From Billgrantia aerodenitrificans (lineage in GTDB: Bacteria; Pseudomonadota; Gammaproteobacteria; Pseudomonadales; Halomonadaceae): a DNA stretch of 64,000 nucleotides. Below, in pieces: positions 25,692-34,570 of this stretch. The position numbers and the translations under genes were made by a program. The first letter of the stretch is position 1, and each line of letters starts with the position of its first letter. Location of the stretch: positions 248,001 through 312,000 of the forward strand of contig NZ_JABFTV010000001.1 in the NCBI RefSeq assembly GCF_021404405.1, given 5' to 3'. Under the pieces are notes generated by a model. It had not been told where the DNA came from. It searched no databases and saw only the letters and a program-made list of their open reading frames with translations.

Positions 25692-27476
25692 ATGAAAGGA
25701 ATCGACGCATGGCGGCTGCCGGCCCTGTTGGCCCTGTTGATGGCTGCACTCTTCGTGGCCGTGCCCAGTGCGGCGCAGCTACCCGAGGGTGTGGGTGAGA
25801 ACGGCAACGAGAGCGAGGATGACGAGAGCGAGGAGCGGGAGTGGTTTCCCCTCGACTCGCTGAACGCCGGCCTCGGCGAGCCGCCCGACGAAGTCGAGCG
25901 GCTGACCCCTCAAGGTGCGCTCCGCAGTTTCGTCGAGCTCACCGAGAATGATGAGTACGCCGCCGCGGCACATCTGCTCAACCTTTCCGAGCTGGACGAG
26001 GCGGAACAGCAGCAACAGGGGCCCGAGCTGGCCCGACAGCTGGCCTCGGTGCTCAGGCGCGGTGAATGGTTCAACGTTTCCAACCTGCCCAGCCGCCAGG
26101 ATGCCGCCATCGAAGACCCTTCCGGCCAGCACCCGCTGGTAGGCGAGCCGCGCCGAAGCCTCGAGCTGGCCACTATGACGGTCGATGGCGAAGACTACGA
26201 GGTACGCCTGGAGCGCTACCGCGTGGACGACGAGCAGCCGGTATGGCTGATCTCTGCGGAAAGCGTTTCCGTTATTCCGCGGCTCTACGAAGAGTTTGGG
26301 CCGTCGCTGATCGAGGCCTACATACCTGAGCGCTTCAAGACGAGCTTCGGGATGCTCCAGGTCTGGGAATGGATCGCCATTCCGCTTTTCCTGCTGCTGA
26401 CCGGCCTGGTGGGGTGGGGCGTCTACGCCCTGGTCGGCCTGCTGGCGCACTGGTTTCCCCATGGTGTGCCTAGCATCTTCGCCGGCCGGATCGGTGTGCC
26501 AATGGCGCTGCTGGTCATGGCCTTCGTCGCGCAGATGCTGCTCGACTATGTGGTCTCCTTCACTGCCGTGGCCACCACCTTCATCCGTACCCTGCTGATC
26601 ATCCTGATTGCCTGGGGCGTAGGCACGATAGCGCTGCGCCTGGTGGATACCGTTCTGCTCAAGGTGACGCGGCGCTTCGTGGGGGAGATCGACGACACCA
26701 AGCCCAAGGACGAGCGCCAACTGCTGACGACGCTCTATGCGCTGCGCCGGGTCATCATCCTGGTTGCGGTCATCGCCGTTTCCGTCTACGTGCTGAGCCA
26801 GATCGAACTGTTCGAGACGCTGGGCCTGTCGCTGCTGGCCTCGGCCAGCGTGCTGGCAGTGCTGGTGGGCATTGCCGGTCAGGCGGTGCTGGGCAACATT
26901 CTCTCTTCGTTCCAGGTCTCGCTGGCCAAGCCCATCCGCATCGGTGACCTAGTGATGTTCGAAGGGCAGTGGTGCTATGTGGAAGGCATCTTCTACACCT
27001 TCATCCGTTTGCGGGTGTGGGACGAGCGACGCTTGATCGTGCCGGTGACCTACTTCGTCTCCCAGCCGTTCGAGAACCTCTCGATCAAGAACGCCAAGAT
27101 GTATCGCAAGCTGGAGCTGATATTGCACCTGAGTGCCGATGTCGAGCTCATCCGTCATAAATTTTTCGAGTTCGCCGAAGAGGAGGAGAACGTCGTCGAG
27201 CATCACAAGCTGTGCTGCTATGTGACAGGGCAAACCGAGAAGTCGCAGACCATTACCTGCTACCTGATGGCGACCGACCCCTTCGCCGGCTGGGTGGCGG
27301 AGATGCAGATCCGCGAGCGGCTGATGAACTTCATCCGCACTTATCATCCCGAATGGTGGCCGCGGGATATCGTGGTGCTCAGTCAGCACGATATCGCAAC
27401 GGAAGAAAAGCATGAGAAGCCACGCGTCCGGGTTCCGGCCGAGGGTGAGAGTGATGGAGAACGTACGGCTGAGTGA
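25692..27476 (+). CDS. MscS-family mechanosensitive channel with extended periplasmic N-terminus
   Basis: The 594-residue protein has a signal peptide (about residues 1-29) and an acidic periplasmic region of roughly 190 residues. A set of transmembrane helices follows (from about 220), then the MscS pore and beta-domain motif GIAGQAVLGNILSSFQVSLAKPIRIGDLVMF in pieces, and a soluble cytoplasmic tail. It should open on membrane tension to release solutes after osmotic downshock, relevant for a halophile. Compared with E. coli MscS (286 aa) it is about twice as long, because of the N-terminal region. It stands alone; 162 bases upstream hold no gene. Confidence 0.9.
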   Translation: MKGIDAWRLPALLALLMAALFVAVPSAAQLPEGVGENGNESEDDESEEREWFPLDSLNAGLGEPPDEVERLTPQGALRSFVELTENDEYAAAAHLLNLSELDEAEQQQQGPELARQLASVLRRGEWFNVSNLPSRQDAAIEDPSGQHPLVGEPRRSLELATMTVDGEDYEVRLERYRVDDEQPVWLISAESVSVIPRLYEEFGPSLIEAYIPERFKTSFGMLQVWEWIAIPLFLLLTGLVGWGVYALVGLLAHWFPHGVPSIFAGRIGVPMALLVMAFVAQMLLDYVVSFTAVATTFIRTLLIILIAWGVGTIALRLVDTVLLKVTRRFVGEIDDTKPKDERQLLTTLYALRRVIILVAVIAVSVYVLSQIELFETLGLSLLASASVLAVLVGIAGQAVLGNILSSFQVSLAKPIRIGDLVMFEGQWCYVEGIFYTFIRLRVWDERRLIVPVTYFVSQPFENLSIKNAKMYRKLELILHLSADVELIRHKFFEFAEEEENVVEHHKLCCYVTGQTEKSQTITCYLMATDPFAGWVAEMQIRERLMNFIRTYHPEWWPRDIVVLSQHDIATEEKHEKPRVRVPAEGESDGERTAE

Positions 27477-27518
27477 GGCGAAGCAGGGTATCGTCCATGA
27501 CGCCTGCTCTATTCGCGA

Positions 27519-28181
27519 TTATGCGATGGGCTCGCCGTTGGCGTACTTGATCCAGGTCTTGCCCAGATGATTGCGCAACTCGCGCCCGGCCTGCTCCGGG
27601 TCTCTCGATTCCAGCGCCGCCATGATGGCTTCGTGCTCCTCCATGGCGGTCGCCCACTTCTCGTTCTTCTGGTTCGATAGATAGCGAACGCGATATAGCT
27701 GCCGACTCAGATTGGCGTGCATGTCGATCAGTGCGGAGTTGCCCGACAGGGCGACGATGCGGTTGTGAATCTCCTGGTTCAGGCGGAAGTAGCTCTGGCG
27801 ATCGCGGCGCAGAAAGCAGGCCTTCATCTCGTAATGGAGCGCTTGCAGCTCGGCGATATCGTCATCGCTGGCGTTGATGCAGGTGAGCTCTGCAGCGGCT
27901 TGCTCCAGCACGCTCAGTACGTAGGCCTTTTCCTTGATGTCGGCTGGGCTCACTTCCGCTACCACCGCCCCCCGATGGGGAGAAATGACCACGAGCCCTT
28001 CGGTGGCCAGGATCTTGAGTGCTTCCCGCAAGGGGGTACGCGAGACCTGAAGCTCCACGGCCAGGGTGCGCTCGGGAAGGCGCTGACCGGGCTGGAAGTG
28101 ATCCATCACGATGTGTTCACGCAGGTAGTTGGCCACTTTCTCGACCAGACCTGCATGGCTTGACTGAACGGCTTCTTCCAT
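27519..28181 (-). CDS. GntR-family (FadR/FCD) regulator of the acid-sugar cluster
   Basis: From ATG 28181 the protein is 220 residues; an in-frame ATG at 28220 would add 13 and has an AAAGGA site ten bases ahead, so the start is open. The N-terminal winged helix (ANYLREHIV..., ELQVSRTPLREALKILATEGLV) is followed by an all-helical FCD ligand domain with metal-binding His residues in NQEIHNRIV and EEHEAIMAAL. It is divergent from the oxidoreductase-TctCBA-kinase-aldolase operon. Three copies of an AATGG-CATA-CCATT palindrome, one over its own start region, mark it as a likely autoregulated repressor. Confidence 0.9.
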   Translation of the reverse strand: MEEAVQSSHAGLVEKVANYLREHIVMDHFQPGQRLPERTLAVELQVSRTPLREALKILATEGLVVISPHRGAVVAEVSPADIKEKAYVLSVLEQAAAELTCINASDDDIAELQALHYEMKACFLRRDRQSYFRLNQEIHNRIVALSGNSALIDMHANLSRQLYRVRYLSNQKNEKWATAMEEHEAIMAALESRDPEQAGRELRNHLGKTWIKYANGEPIA

Positions 28182-28212
28182 AGGATTGCTTACTCCGGAG
28201 TCGAGTGCCAAG

Positions 28213-28226
28213 AATGGCATACCATT
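28213..28226. promoter_or_regulatory. GntR operator, site 1 (over gntR start)
   Basis: AATGGCATACCATT is a 5+5 inverted repeat with a CATA centre, typical in spacing of FCD-type GntR operators. It overlaps the upstream ATG of the regulator gene, so binding would limit gntR expression. The 17 bases 28210-28226 recur exactly, inverted, at 28692-28708. Confidence 0.7.
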
Positions 28227-28338
28227 TTGGTCCTTTCAAATCGTAACGCGCCTAGGGCTCTCCATTTATCACCCATATTTTTCAGATGGTTAGTGGCATA
28301 ACAAGACGGCCATTGACTAAAGTCGTATCTACGCGTTG

Positions 28339-28367
28339 TTGACCCTCAAAATGGCATACCATTACAT
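28339..28367 (+). promoter_or_regulatory. Promoter with GntR operator site 2 in its spacer
   Basis: TTGACC (28339-28344) and TTACAT (28362-28367) are separated by 17 bases, and the operator AATGGCATACCATT (28350-28363) fills the spacer. A bound repressor would exclude RNA polymerase. The promoter would drive the operon starting at 28501; the -10 match is weak. Confidence 0.55.
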
Positions 28368-28500
28368 TTTGATCAGATCCGGCGCTGCCTGAGCAGTGTC
28401 CACTGCCAGGCAATGTGATTTCAGGCAGAGGAGGAAGCCGGACCCGCACCGCCAAGGCGAAGCCCCTCAACGATGACCGGAACGGGAAAACAAATCGCTC

Positions 28501-29931
28501 ATGAACTATCTGCAACATTTTGAAATAAAAAAAGTTGTTGAGGCTTGCGTGGCTGGCGCCGGCGACTTTGGAAGGGGTGTCTTGCGGCAGGCTCGCGGCA
28601 TGGAAGGGCTCGCAGCGAGGGTTGCCATTGATGTCACACCGGAGAGAGCCGCCGAAGCCTTGCGCTTTTCCGGGGTGCCCGATGCTGAAATAATGGTATG
28701 CCATTCTTCCGAGGAGGCAGCAAAGGCTTGGCAATCAGGCGGGTACGTCGCTGCGGGCAGCTTCGAGCACGTGCAGGCGCTGCCTTTCGACATTCTGGTG
28801 GAATCGACGGGCATTCCCGAAGTGGGGGGGCGCTATGCCGAAGCCGCGCTGTTGGCGGGCAAGCATGTGGGCATCGCCACGAAGGAGACCGAGTCCGTTG
28901 TGGGGCCTTACCTGACTCGCCTGGCGCAACGCCATGATCGCCTCTTCACACCGATGGATGGGGACCAGCCAAGCCTGCTGATCGGGCTCGTCACCTGGGC
29001 TCGTACGCTGGGCTTCGAGATCATTGCCGCGGGCAAGAGCAGCGAATACGACTTCGTCTGGGACGAGGCGGCCGGCAGCGTGCTTTGCAATGGCGTTTCC
29101 TACCCGGCGCCCGGTCTGGCCGAGCTGTGGGAGCTGCCCGAGGGCGCGGAGCGTGAGGCTGTCGAGGCCCGTGGCAAGGCCCTGGCCGCCATCCCGCAGA
29201 TATCCGTGCCCGACCTGTGCGAGATGGTCAACGTGGCCAATGCCACCGGGCTCGGCCCCGACCTCCCGGAGTTCCATGCCATGGTGCTGAGAACCGGCGA
29301 GGTGCCGACCCTGCTCGACCTCGAGACGCACGGTGGGGTGTTACGTGGCAACGAGCGTCTCGAGGTATTCAACTGCCTGCGCCGCCCGGACGAGATCAGC
29401 TTCGCCGGCGGTGTGTTCATCGTCGTGCGCTGCGAGGATCCTCACGTGTGGTCGCTGTTGCGTGACAAGGGGCACATTCTCAGCCGCAGCGGCAACTGTG
29501 CAATGATCTACCTGCCGCGCCATTTGCTTGGCCTGGAAGCGCCGATCTCGCTGCTCGATGCGGTGCTGAACGGCAGGACCTCCGGCGGCGGTCAGGCGAC
29601 CACGCCAAAGTTCGATCTGACCGCCCGTGCTACCCAGGCGATCCCTGCCGGCCAGCGGTTGGAGATGCGCGGCCATCATCGCCATATCGAGGGCCTGCGG
29701 CCCGAGATTCATCCGGCCGCGGCGCTCTCGCCCGAGGCCAAGGTGCCTTTCTATCTGCTTCCCGGGGCGGAAGTCGTTCGCGACATCGCCCCCAACCAGC
29801 CGATCACGCTGGCGGACGTCGCCTTGCCCGATTCGCGACTCCACCAACTGCGTCAGGAGCAGGATCGGTTGTTCCATGGGCAGGATGCCACCTCAACGCT
29901 GCGTGAAAGCGTCGACAGCACGCTTGACTGA
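28501..29931 (+). CDS. COG4091-type NAD(P)-dependent oxidoreductase with C-terminal SAF domain
   Basis: The 476-residue protein has a Rossmann motif GAGDFGRG (residues 19-26) and a homoserine-dehydrogenase-like N-terminal half (FDILVESTGIPEVGGRYAEAALLAGKHVG in part, then TKETES). The C-terminal SAF domain, around VPFYLLPGAEVVRDI (about 417-450), resembles sialic-acid-synthase and flagellar FlgA tails. Family members are called predicted homoserine dehydrogenases but their substrates are unproven. Here it is the first gene of an operon with a TctCBA importer, DUF1537 kinase and OtnC-type decarboxylase, so oxidation of the imported hydroxy acid is the likely step. Bases 28692-28705 contain a third GntR operator. 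Confidence 0.85.
   Translation: MNYLQHFEIKKVVEACVAGAGDFGRGVLRQARGMEGLAARVAIDVTPERAAEALRFSGVPDAEIMVCHSSEEAAKAWQSGGYVAAGSFEHVQALPFDILVESTGIPEVGGRYAEAALLAGKHVGIATKETESVVGPYLTRLAQRHDRLFTPMDGDQPSLLIGLVTWARTLGFEIIAAGKSSEYDFVWDEAAGSVLCNGVSYPAPGLAELWELPEGAEREAVEARGKALAAIPQISVPDLCEMVNVANATGLGPDLPEFHAMVLRTGEVPTLLDLETHGGVLRGNERLEVFNCLRRPDEISFAGGVFIVVRCEDPHVWSLLRDKGHILSRSGNCAMIYLPRHLLGLEAPISLLDAVLNGRTSGGGQATTPKFDLTARATQAIPAGQRLEMRGHHRHIEGLRPEIHPAAALSPEAKVPFYLLPGAEVVRDIAPNQPITLADVALPDSRLHQLRQEQDRLFHGQDATSTLRESVDSTLD
28692..28705. promoter_or_regulatory. GntR operator site 3, inside the coding sequence
   Basis: AATGGTATGCCATT is the exact inverse of sites 1 and 2, and shares 17 bases with site 1. It lies 191 bases into the oxidoreductase gene, encoding part of EIMVCHSS. 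It could act as a roadblock or as a looping partner for sites 1 and 2. Confidence 0.65.
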
Positions 29932-29985
29932 ACTCGCTCATCCGACCGGAACCGCACGCATAACAATTATGTAAAGGAGAACGAC

Positions 29986-30954
29986 ATGCTCACCAAGAAA
30001 ACACTGAAAACCGCTACTCTGGGCCTGGCCCTGGTTGGCGTAGCCATGGGCGCCAGCGCCAATGAAGTGGCCGACTATCCCAGCAAACCGATCCAGTTCC
30101 TGGTGGCTGCCGGCGCCGGCGGTGGCGTCGACAACTTCGCACGCGTGGTACGGCCGATGTTCGAGGAGGCGGTAGGCGGGGCGCGCATCACTGTCGTCAA
30201 CCTGCCCTCGGCCTCGGGAGCCCTAGCTCACCAGCGGACTGCCAACGGGGCACCGGATGGTCACACCCTGGATTTCGCTTCCACCACCTACGTGACCTCC
30301 CTGGCCGCAGGGCAGAATCCGATCGGCCTGGATCAGCTCACGCCCGTTGCACGCATGCAGTCGGATGTCATGGCGCTGTTCGTCAATCCGGAGCGCTATC
30401 CCGATTTCGAGTCGTTCCTGGAGTACGCCCAAGAGAACCCGGGCAAGGTGACGGTAGGTGGCACGCACACGGCCAGCCCGGATCATGTGGCTTTCCTGTC
30501 GCTGCGTGACGCATCCGGCCTGGACATGAACTTCATTCCCTATGACAGCACCGGCAACGCCACGGCCAACGTGCTGGGCGGCAACATCGACGCCACCACC
30601 ACCTCGCTCAGCCCGCTGCTGAGTTATATCGAGGCGGGCCAGATGATGCCGATCCTGATCTTCAGCGAGGAGCGCCTGGACCACTACCCTGACGTGCCCA
30701 CCACCGTGGAACACGGCTGGGACCTGACCGATGGCAATGACCGGGCGGTTTTCGTCCATGCAGACACCCCGGCTGAGCTCGTCCAGCACCTCGAAGGTGT
30801 GTTCCAGGAGATCTTCGCTTCAGAGGAATACCAGGCTTATGCCGAGCGTGTGAACCTCGATTATCGTGAGGGTTGGATGGGCGGCGAAGAGTACCGCCAG
30901 CGGCTCGAGAACAACTACGAGCTCTATTCGCGCCTGCTGCAGAACGGTAACTGA
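29986..30954 (+). CDS. tctC: TctC-family periplasmic binding protein (TTT transporter)
   Basis: The 322-residue protein has a Sec signal (MLTKKTLKTATLGLALVGVAMGASA, cleavage about residue 25) and the Bug/TctC fold: YPSKPIQFLVAAGAGGGVDNFARVV, then LPSASGALAHQRTANGAPDGHTL. It captures a carboxylate in the periplasm and hands it to TctAB. GGAGA precedes its ATG. The genes around it for acid-sugar breakdown suggest a hydroxylated C4 acid as ligand. It is separated from tctB by a palindromic repeat element, unusual inside a tct operon. Confidence 0.92.
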   Translation: MLTKKTLKTATLGLALVGVAMGASANEVADYPSKPIQFLVAAGAGGGVDNFARVVRPMFEEAVGGARITVVNLPSASGALAHQRTANGAPDGHTLDFASTTYVTSLAAGQNPIGLDQLTPVARMQSDVMALFVNPERYPDFESFLEYAQENPGKVTVGGTHTASPDHVAFLSLRDASGLDMNFIPYDSTGNATANVLGGNIDATTTSLSPLLSYIEAGQMMPILIFSEERLDHYPDVPTTVEHGWDLTDGNDRAVFVHADTPAELVQHLEGVFQEIFASEEYQAYAERVNLDYREGWMGGEEYRQRLENNYELYSRLLQNGN

Positions 30955-31021
30955 TACGTTCCCGACAGGCACCAGTGGGGGCGTGACCCGCTCCCACTTT
31001 CATTCACCGCTTGAGCCAGTC

Positions 31022-31169
31022 TTAGGCTCCATACGAAAACTGTCTGCGCTCGCCCATACAGCGTTAAAAATCGGCTCAAAGTACTCATTTACACCCCCGT
31101 AAACTCCGTCTTTTCGCCGATTTTTGCCTTGTCTGGCCATCGCTCGCCGACTTTTCGTACAAAGCCTAG
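31022..31169. repeat. Nested palindromic element between tctC and tctB
   Basis: Outer imperfect arms TTAGGCT..ATACGAAAA (31022-31039) and TTTTCGTA..AGCCTA (31152-31168) enclose an inner perfect pair AAAAATCGGC (31066-31075) and GCCGATTTTT (31116-31125). At the centre TTTAC (31089-31093) and GTAAA (31099-31103) form a third stem. No coding frame is supported. The structure resembles intergenic repeats I recall from Halomonas and pseudomonads, perhaps a non-autonomous mobile or REP-like unit. Confidence 0.7.
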
Positions 31170-31202
31170 GCCGGTCACGCGACGTTCCCTGCGGGGGCCA
31201 TT

Positions 31203-31733
31203 ATGCAAGCCAGGATCTATATTTTCGCGGTGGCGGTCATTCTGCTCGCCCTGGCCAGCCTGCCGCTCACGCTTCAGTTCCCCAGCTCGGCGCAGGTTTC
31301 CACCTTCATCGGGCCGCGGGTCTGGCCGCTTCTTCTTACCGTCCTGTTGCTGCTCTTTGGTGGCGCCTTGTTGGTGATGACCTGGCGGGATGGGCGCCGT
31401 CGAGCACAGCAGCCTTTACAGGACGGCATCGTACAGCACGCCATTTCACCAGATGACCTCCCGACCGGGGCAAGTGAGAGCGATACGGGGGAAGCCCCGG
31501 CGCGGACGCTCGCGCTCGCGGCCACACGGCACTGGTGGCTGATGGCGGCCACCGTGGGTTACACCCTGCTGATGTCAATCATCGGCTTCGTCGCCGCCAG
31601 TGCGATCTTCACCTTGTTGTGCACGCTGCTGCTGGGTGCGCGCTCGTGGCTGGTCATCGTCATCACTGTCGTGGTGGCGGTGGTGCTCATGCAGGGAGTC
31701 TTCGTGACCCTGCTCGGCATCCCCCTGCCGTGA
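31203..31733 (+). CDS. tctB: TctB-family small membrane subunit (TTT transporter)
   Basis: A 176-residue protein with four predicted transmembrane helices: two near the N-terminus (about 6-26 and 40-60) and two at the C-terminus (about 112-132 and 138-172), joined by a polar loop. This matches the small DUF1468/TctB subunit, the least conserved part of tripartite tricarboxylate transporters. It partners TctA in the inner membrane. Its position between tctC and tctA supports the call more than its sequence does. Confidence 0.85.
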   Translation: MQARIYIFAVAVILLALASLPLTLQFPSSAQVSTFIGPRVWPLLLTVLLLLFGGALLVMTWRDGRRRAQQPLQDGIVQHAISPDDLPTGASESDTGEAPARTLALAATRHWWLMAATVGYTLLMSIIGFVAASAIFTLLCTLLLGARSWLVIVITVVVAVVLMQGVFVTLLGIPLP

Positions 31734-31778
31734 GCCCGCCCTGATGACACCTCTATCGACTTGCTCCGGGAGTTGACG

Positions 31779-33293
31779 ATGGAACATTTTCTCAGCGGGT
31801 TGGCCGTGGTGCTGCAGCCACTCAACCTGCTATTGCTGACCTCTGCGGTATTCATCGGCTTCATCGGCGGTGCGCTGCCGGGTATCAGTGGCGTGATCCT
31901 GGTGGTTATCCTGCTGCCGGTTACCTATGGCATGGAGCCCACCACGGCGTTCATGCTGCTGACCGCAATCTATGGCGCGACGGTGTTCTCGGGTCTGATC
32001 ACGGCGATCCTGTACCGTGCGCCCGGTACGCCGGAATCGGTGATGACCGCCTTCGACGGCTATCCGATGACCCAGCAGGGGCAGGCCGGCAAGGCGCTGG
32101 GTATCGGCGTGCTGAGCTCTGCCATCGGCGGTCTCGTCGGTACCGTGGCATTGATCGTGTTCACGCCGATTCTGGCCACCATGGCGCTGCGCTTCTCGTC
32201 ACCGGAGTATTTTGCCCTCGCCATCCTCGGCCTGACGGTGGTGGCCTCGCTGGGCGGCCGGCTGATCTACGGACTCATCGGGGCGACTCTCGGCCTATTG
32301 ATCGCCACGGTAGGCACCGATCCGCTCACCGGTACCAGCCGCTATACCTTCGGCAATCTCAATCTTGCCGAGGGTGTCGGCCTGATCCCGATGATCGTGG
32401 GGCTGTTCGCCATCTCTGAGGTAATGAAGCGTGCCCTCGACCAGGACAGCCATCAGCCGCTGAAGAAGGTCAAGGTGAAGATCTTCGATCTGCCCATTCT
32501 GCGCCAGATCGGCGGTACGCTGACGCGCTCCTCGTTCATCGGCGTGATCACCGGCATTCTGCCTGGTATCGGGGCCAGCACCGCGGCCATGGTCAGTTAC
32601 AGCGAGGCGGTGCGCTGGTCCAAGCACCCGGAGAAATTCGGCAAGGGGGCGCCTGAAGGGGTGGCCGCGCCGGAGTCGGCCAACAATGCCGCTGCCATGG
32701 GAGCGCTGGTGCCATTGTTCGCCCTCGGCATTCCGGGCAGCGGCACCACGGCGGTGATCCTCGGCGCCTTCATCATGCATGGGTTGCAACCCGGCCCGAT
32801 GTTCATGATCACCAGCAGCGATCTGATCTATGCCGTATTTGCCGGGCTGTTCATCGTCAACTTCATGATCCTGCTGTTCTCCAAGCCGTTCATCGCGCTG
32901 TTCACCAAGCTGCTCAACGTGCCCTATTCGGCGCTGGGCCCGCTGATCGTCATGTGCTGCATCGTGGGGACCTACTCAGTGCGCAACTCGATGTTCGACG
33001 TGTGGCTCATGCTCGGTTTCGGTGTGCTCGGCTATCTATTGGAAAAACTCCGCTTTCCGCTGGTGTCGATCATTCTGGGCCTGGTGCTCGGCCCGATTGC
33101 CGAGAGCGAACTGCGCCGCACGCTCTCCATGTCCCAGGGCGACCTGTCGATTCTCTTCACCCGGCCGATCAGCGCCACTCTGTTGGCCATCGCCTTCCTG
33201 CTGCTTGCCATGGCCATCGTCGCCCCCCTGATGAAGCGCCTGCGTAACCGGGCTGCTTCCAACTCGTCACCTGAACAGCGGAGTCATTCATGA
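31779..33293 (+). CDS. tctA: TctA-family large membrane subunit (TTT transporter)
   Basis: The 504-residue permease starts at ATG 31779 (GGGAG six bases upstream) and has about eleven or twelve transmembrane helices. The two diagnostic motifs are present: GGALPGISGVILVVILLP near the N-terminus, and GILPGIGASTAAMVSYSEAV followed by GAPEGVAAPESANNAA in the middle. It moves the substrate delivered by TctC across the inner membrane with an ion gradient. Its stop overlaps the kinase start by four bases, coupling uptake to the first committed phosphorylation. Confidence 0.95.
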   Translation: MEHFLSGLAVVLQPLNLLLLTSAVFIGFIGGALPGISGVILVVILLPVTYGMEPTTAFMLLTAIYGATVFSGLITAILYRAPGTPESVMTAFDGYPMTQQGQAGKALGIGVLSSAIGGLVGTVALIVFTPILATMALRFSSPEYFALAILGLTVVASLGGRLIYGLIGATLGLLIATVGTDPLTGTSRYTFGNLNLAEGVGLIPMIVGLFAISEVMKRALDQDSHQPLKKVKVKIFDLPILRQIGGTLTRSSFIGVITGILPGIGASTAAMVSYSEAVRWSKHPEKFGKGAPEGVAAPESANNAAAMGALVPLFALGIPGSGTTAVILGAFIMHGLQPGPMFMITSSDLIYAVFAGLFIVNFMILLFSKPFIALFTKLLNVPYSALGPLIVMCCIVGTYSVRNSMFDVWLMLGFGVLGYLLEKLRFPLVSIILGLVLGPIAESELRRTLSMSQGDLSILFTRPISATLLAIAFLLLAMAIVAPLMKRLRNRAASNSSPEQRSHS

Positions 33294-34570
33294 CCATCGT
33301 ACTGGGCGCCATCGCCGACGACTTCACCGGTGCCACGGACCTTGCCAACAATCTGGTGCGCAGCGGCATGCGCTGCCTGCAAGTGATCGGTGTACCCGGC
33401 ACCGATCTCGATGTGAGCGAGGTCGACGCCGTGGTGGTGGCGCTCAAATCGCGCTCCTGCCCGGCCGACGAGGCCGTGGCCGATTCGCTGGCGGCGCTGG
33501 CGTGGCTGCAGGCACAAGGTGCCCAGCAGTTTTTCTTCAAGTACTGCTCCACCTTCGACTCCACCGCGCGTGGCAATATCGGCCCGGTGGCCGATGCGCT
33601 GATGGAGCGGCTGGGTGTGACGCAGACGGTCATGGTGCCGGCATTCCCGGTGAATGGCCGTACCGTCTATCAGGGGCATCTGTTCGTCGGCGATCGACTG
33701 CTCAACGACAGCGGCATGCAGCACCATCCGCTCACGCCCATGACGGATGCCGATCTGGTGCGGGTACTCGCTTCCCAGACCCCCCATCCGGTTGGGCTGG
33801 TGCCGCGCCCGGTTCTCGATCAAGGGGCCGAGACGACCCGGCAGCACCTGGCGGCATTGGCTGAGCAGGGCGTGCGCCACGTGATCTGTGACACCCTCGA
33901 TGAGCATGACCTGGACGTGCTGGCAGAGGCCTGCGAGGCGATGCCGCTGGTGACCGGCGGCTCGGGTCTGGGCCAGGCACTGCCCGACCGTTATCGCCGC
34001 TTGGGCTGGCTGGACGAGATCGCCGAGCCGGGCCGGTTGCAGCCGGCCAGCGGCAGTGCCTTGGTGCTCTCCGGCAGCTGTTCCAGAGCGACACTCGCTC
34101 AGGTAGCGCACTTTCTGAAGCGCCACCCCGGTTTCTCTCTCGACCCGCTGGCCTTGGCCGAGAGCGATGCGCAGCTGCAAGCGGCACTCGATTTCGCTCG
34201 CGACACCCTGAAGAGCGGCGGGCCGGTATTGGTCTACGCCTCTGCCGATCCGGAGAAGGTGAAAGCCGCCCAGGCCAGGCTTGGCGTAGAGCGTGCGGGC
34301 CAGCTCGTCGAGCGTGCGCTGGGCCAACTGGCAGCGACCCTGGTGAGCGAGGGAGTAGGCCGGCTCGTAGTGGCCGGAGGCGAGACCTCGGGAGCGGTAG
34401 TGTCGGCACTCAAGCTCAATACCCTGCGCATCGGTGAGCAGATCGACCCCGGCGTACCCTGGACCCAGGCCCATCTCGAGAGTCGCGAAGCCCCTCTGTC
34501 GCTGGCGCTGAAGTCGGGCAACTTCGGTGGTGTCGATTTCTTCACGCGTGCCTTCGAGGTGCTGCCATGA
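33290..34570 (+). CDS. otnK: Four-carbon acid-sugar kinase (3-oxo-tetronate 4-kinase, DUF1537)
   Basis: The 426-residue protein has the two-domain layout of DUF1537: N-terminal GAIADDFTGATDLANNLVRSGM and TARGNIGPV for substrate binding, and C-terminal VAGGETSGAVVSALKL for ATP. OtnK enzymes phosphorylate 3-oxo-tetronates on O4 in threonate and erythronate breakdown. The next gene is an OtnC-type decarboxylase, which strengthens the call. Gene ends overlap by four bases on both sides. The exact substrate could also be another acid sugar, since DUF1537 includes several specificities. Confidence 0.88.
   Translation: MTIVLGAIADDFTGATDLANNLVRSGMRCLQVIGVPGTDLDVSEVDAVVVALKSRSCPADEAVADSLAALAWLQAQGAQQFFFKYCSTFDSTARGNIGPVADALMERLGVTQTVMVPAFPVNGRTVYQGHLFVGDRLLNDSGMQHHPLTPMTDADLVRVLASQTPHPVGLVPRPVLDQGAETTRQHLAALAEQGVRHVICDTLDEHDLDVLAEACEAMPLVTGGSGLGQALPDRYRRLGWLDEIAEPGRLQPASGSALVLSGSCSRATLAQVAHFLKRHPGFSLDPLALAESDAQLQAALDFARDTLKSGGPVLVYASADPEKVKAAQARLGVERAGQLVERALGQLAATLVSEGVGRLVVAGGETSGAVVSALKLNTLRIGEQIDPGVPWTQAHLESREAPLSLALKSGNFGGVDFFTRAFEVLP

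Noticed and set aside
31000..31200. An insertion sequence between tctC and tctB
   Set aside because: There is no transposase frame and no clear target-site duplication; only nested palindromes are seen.
33284..34474. A 396-aa minus-strand frame
   Set aside because: Fully antisense to the DUF1537 kinase, which has clear motifs; no conserved domain in the antisense frame.
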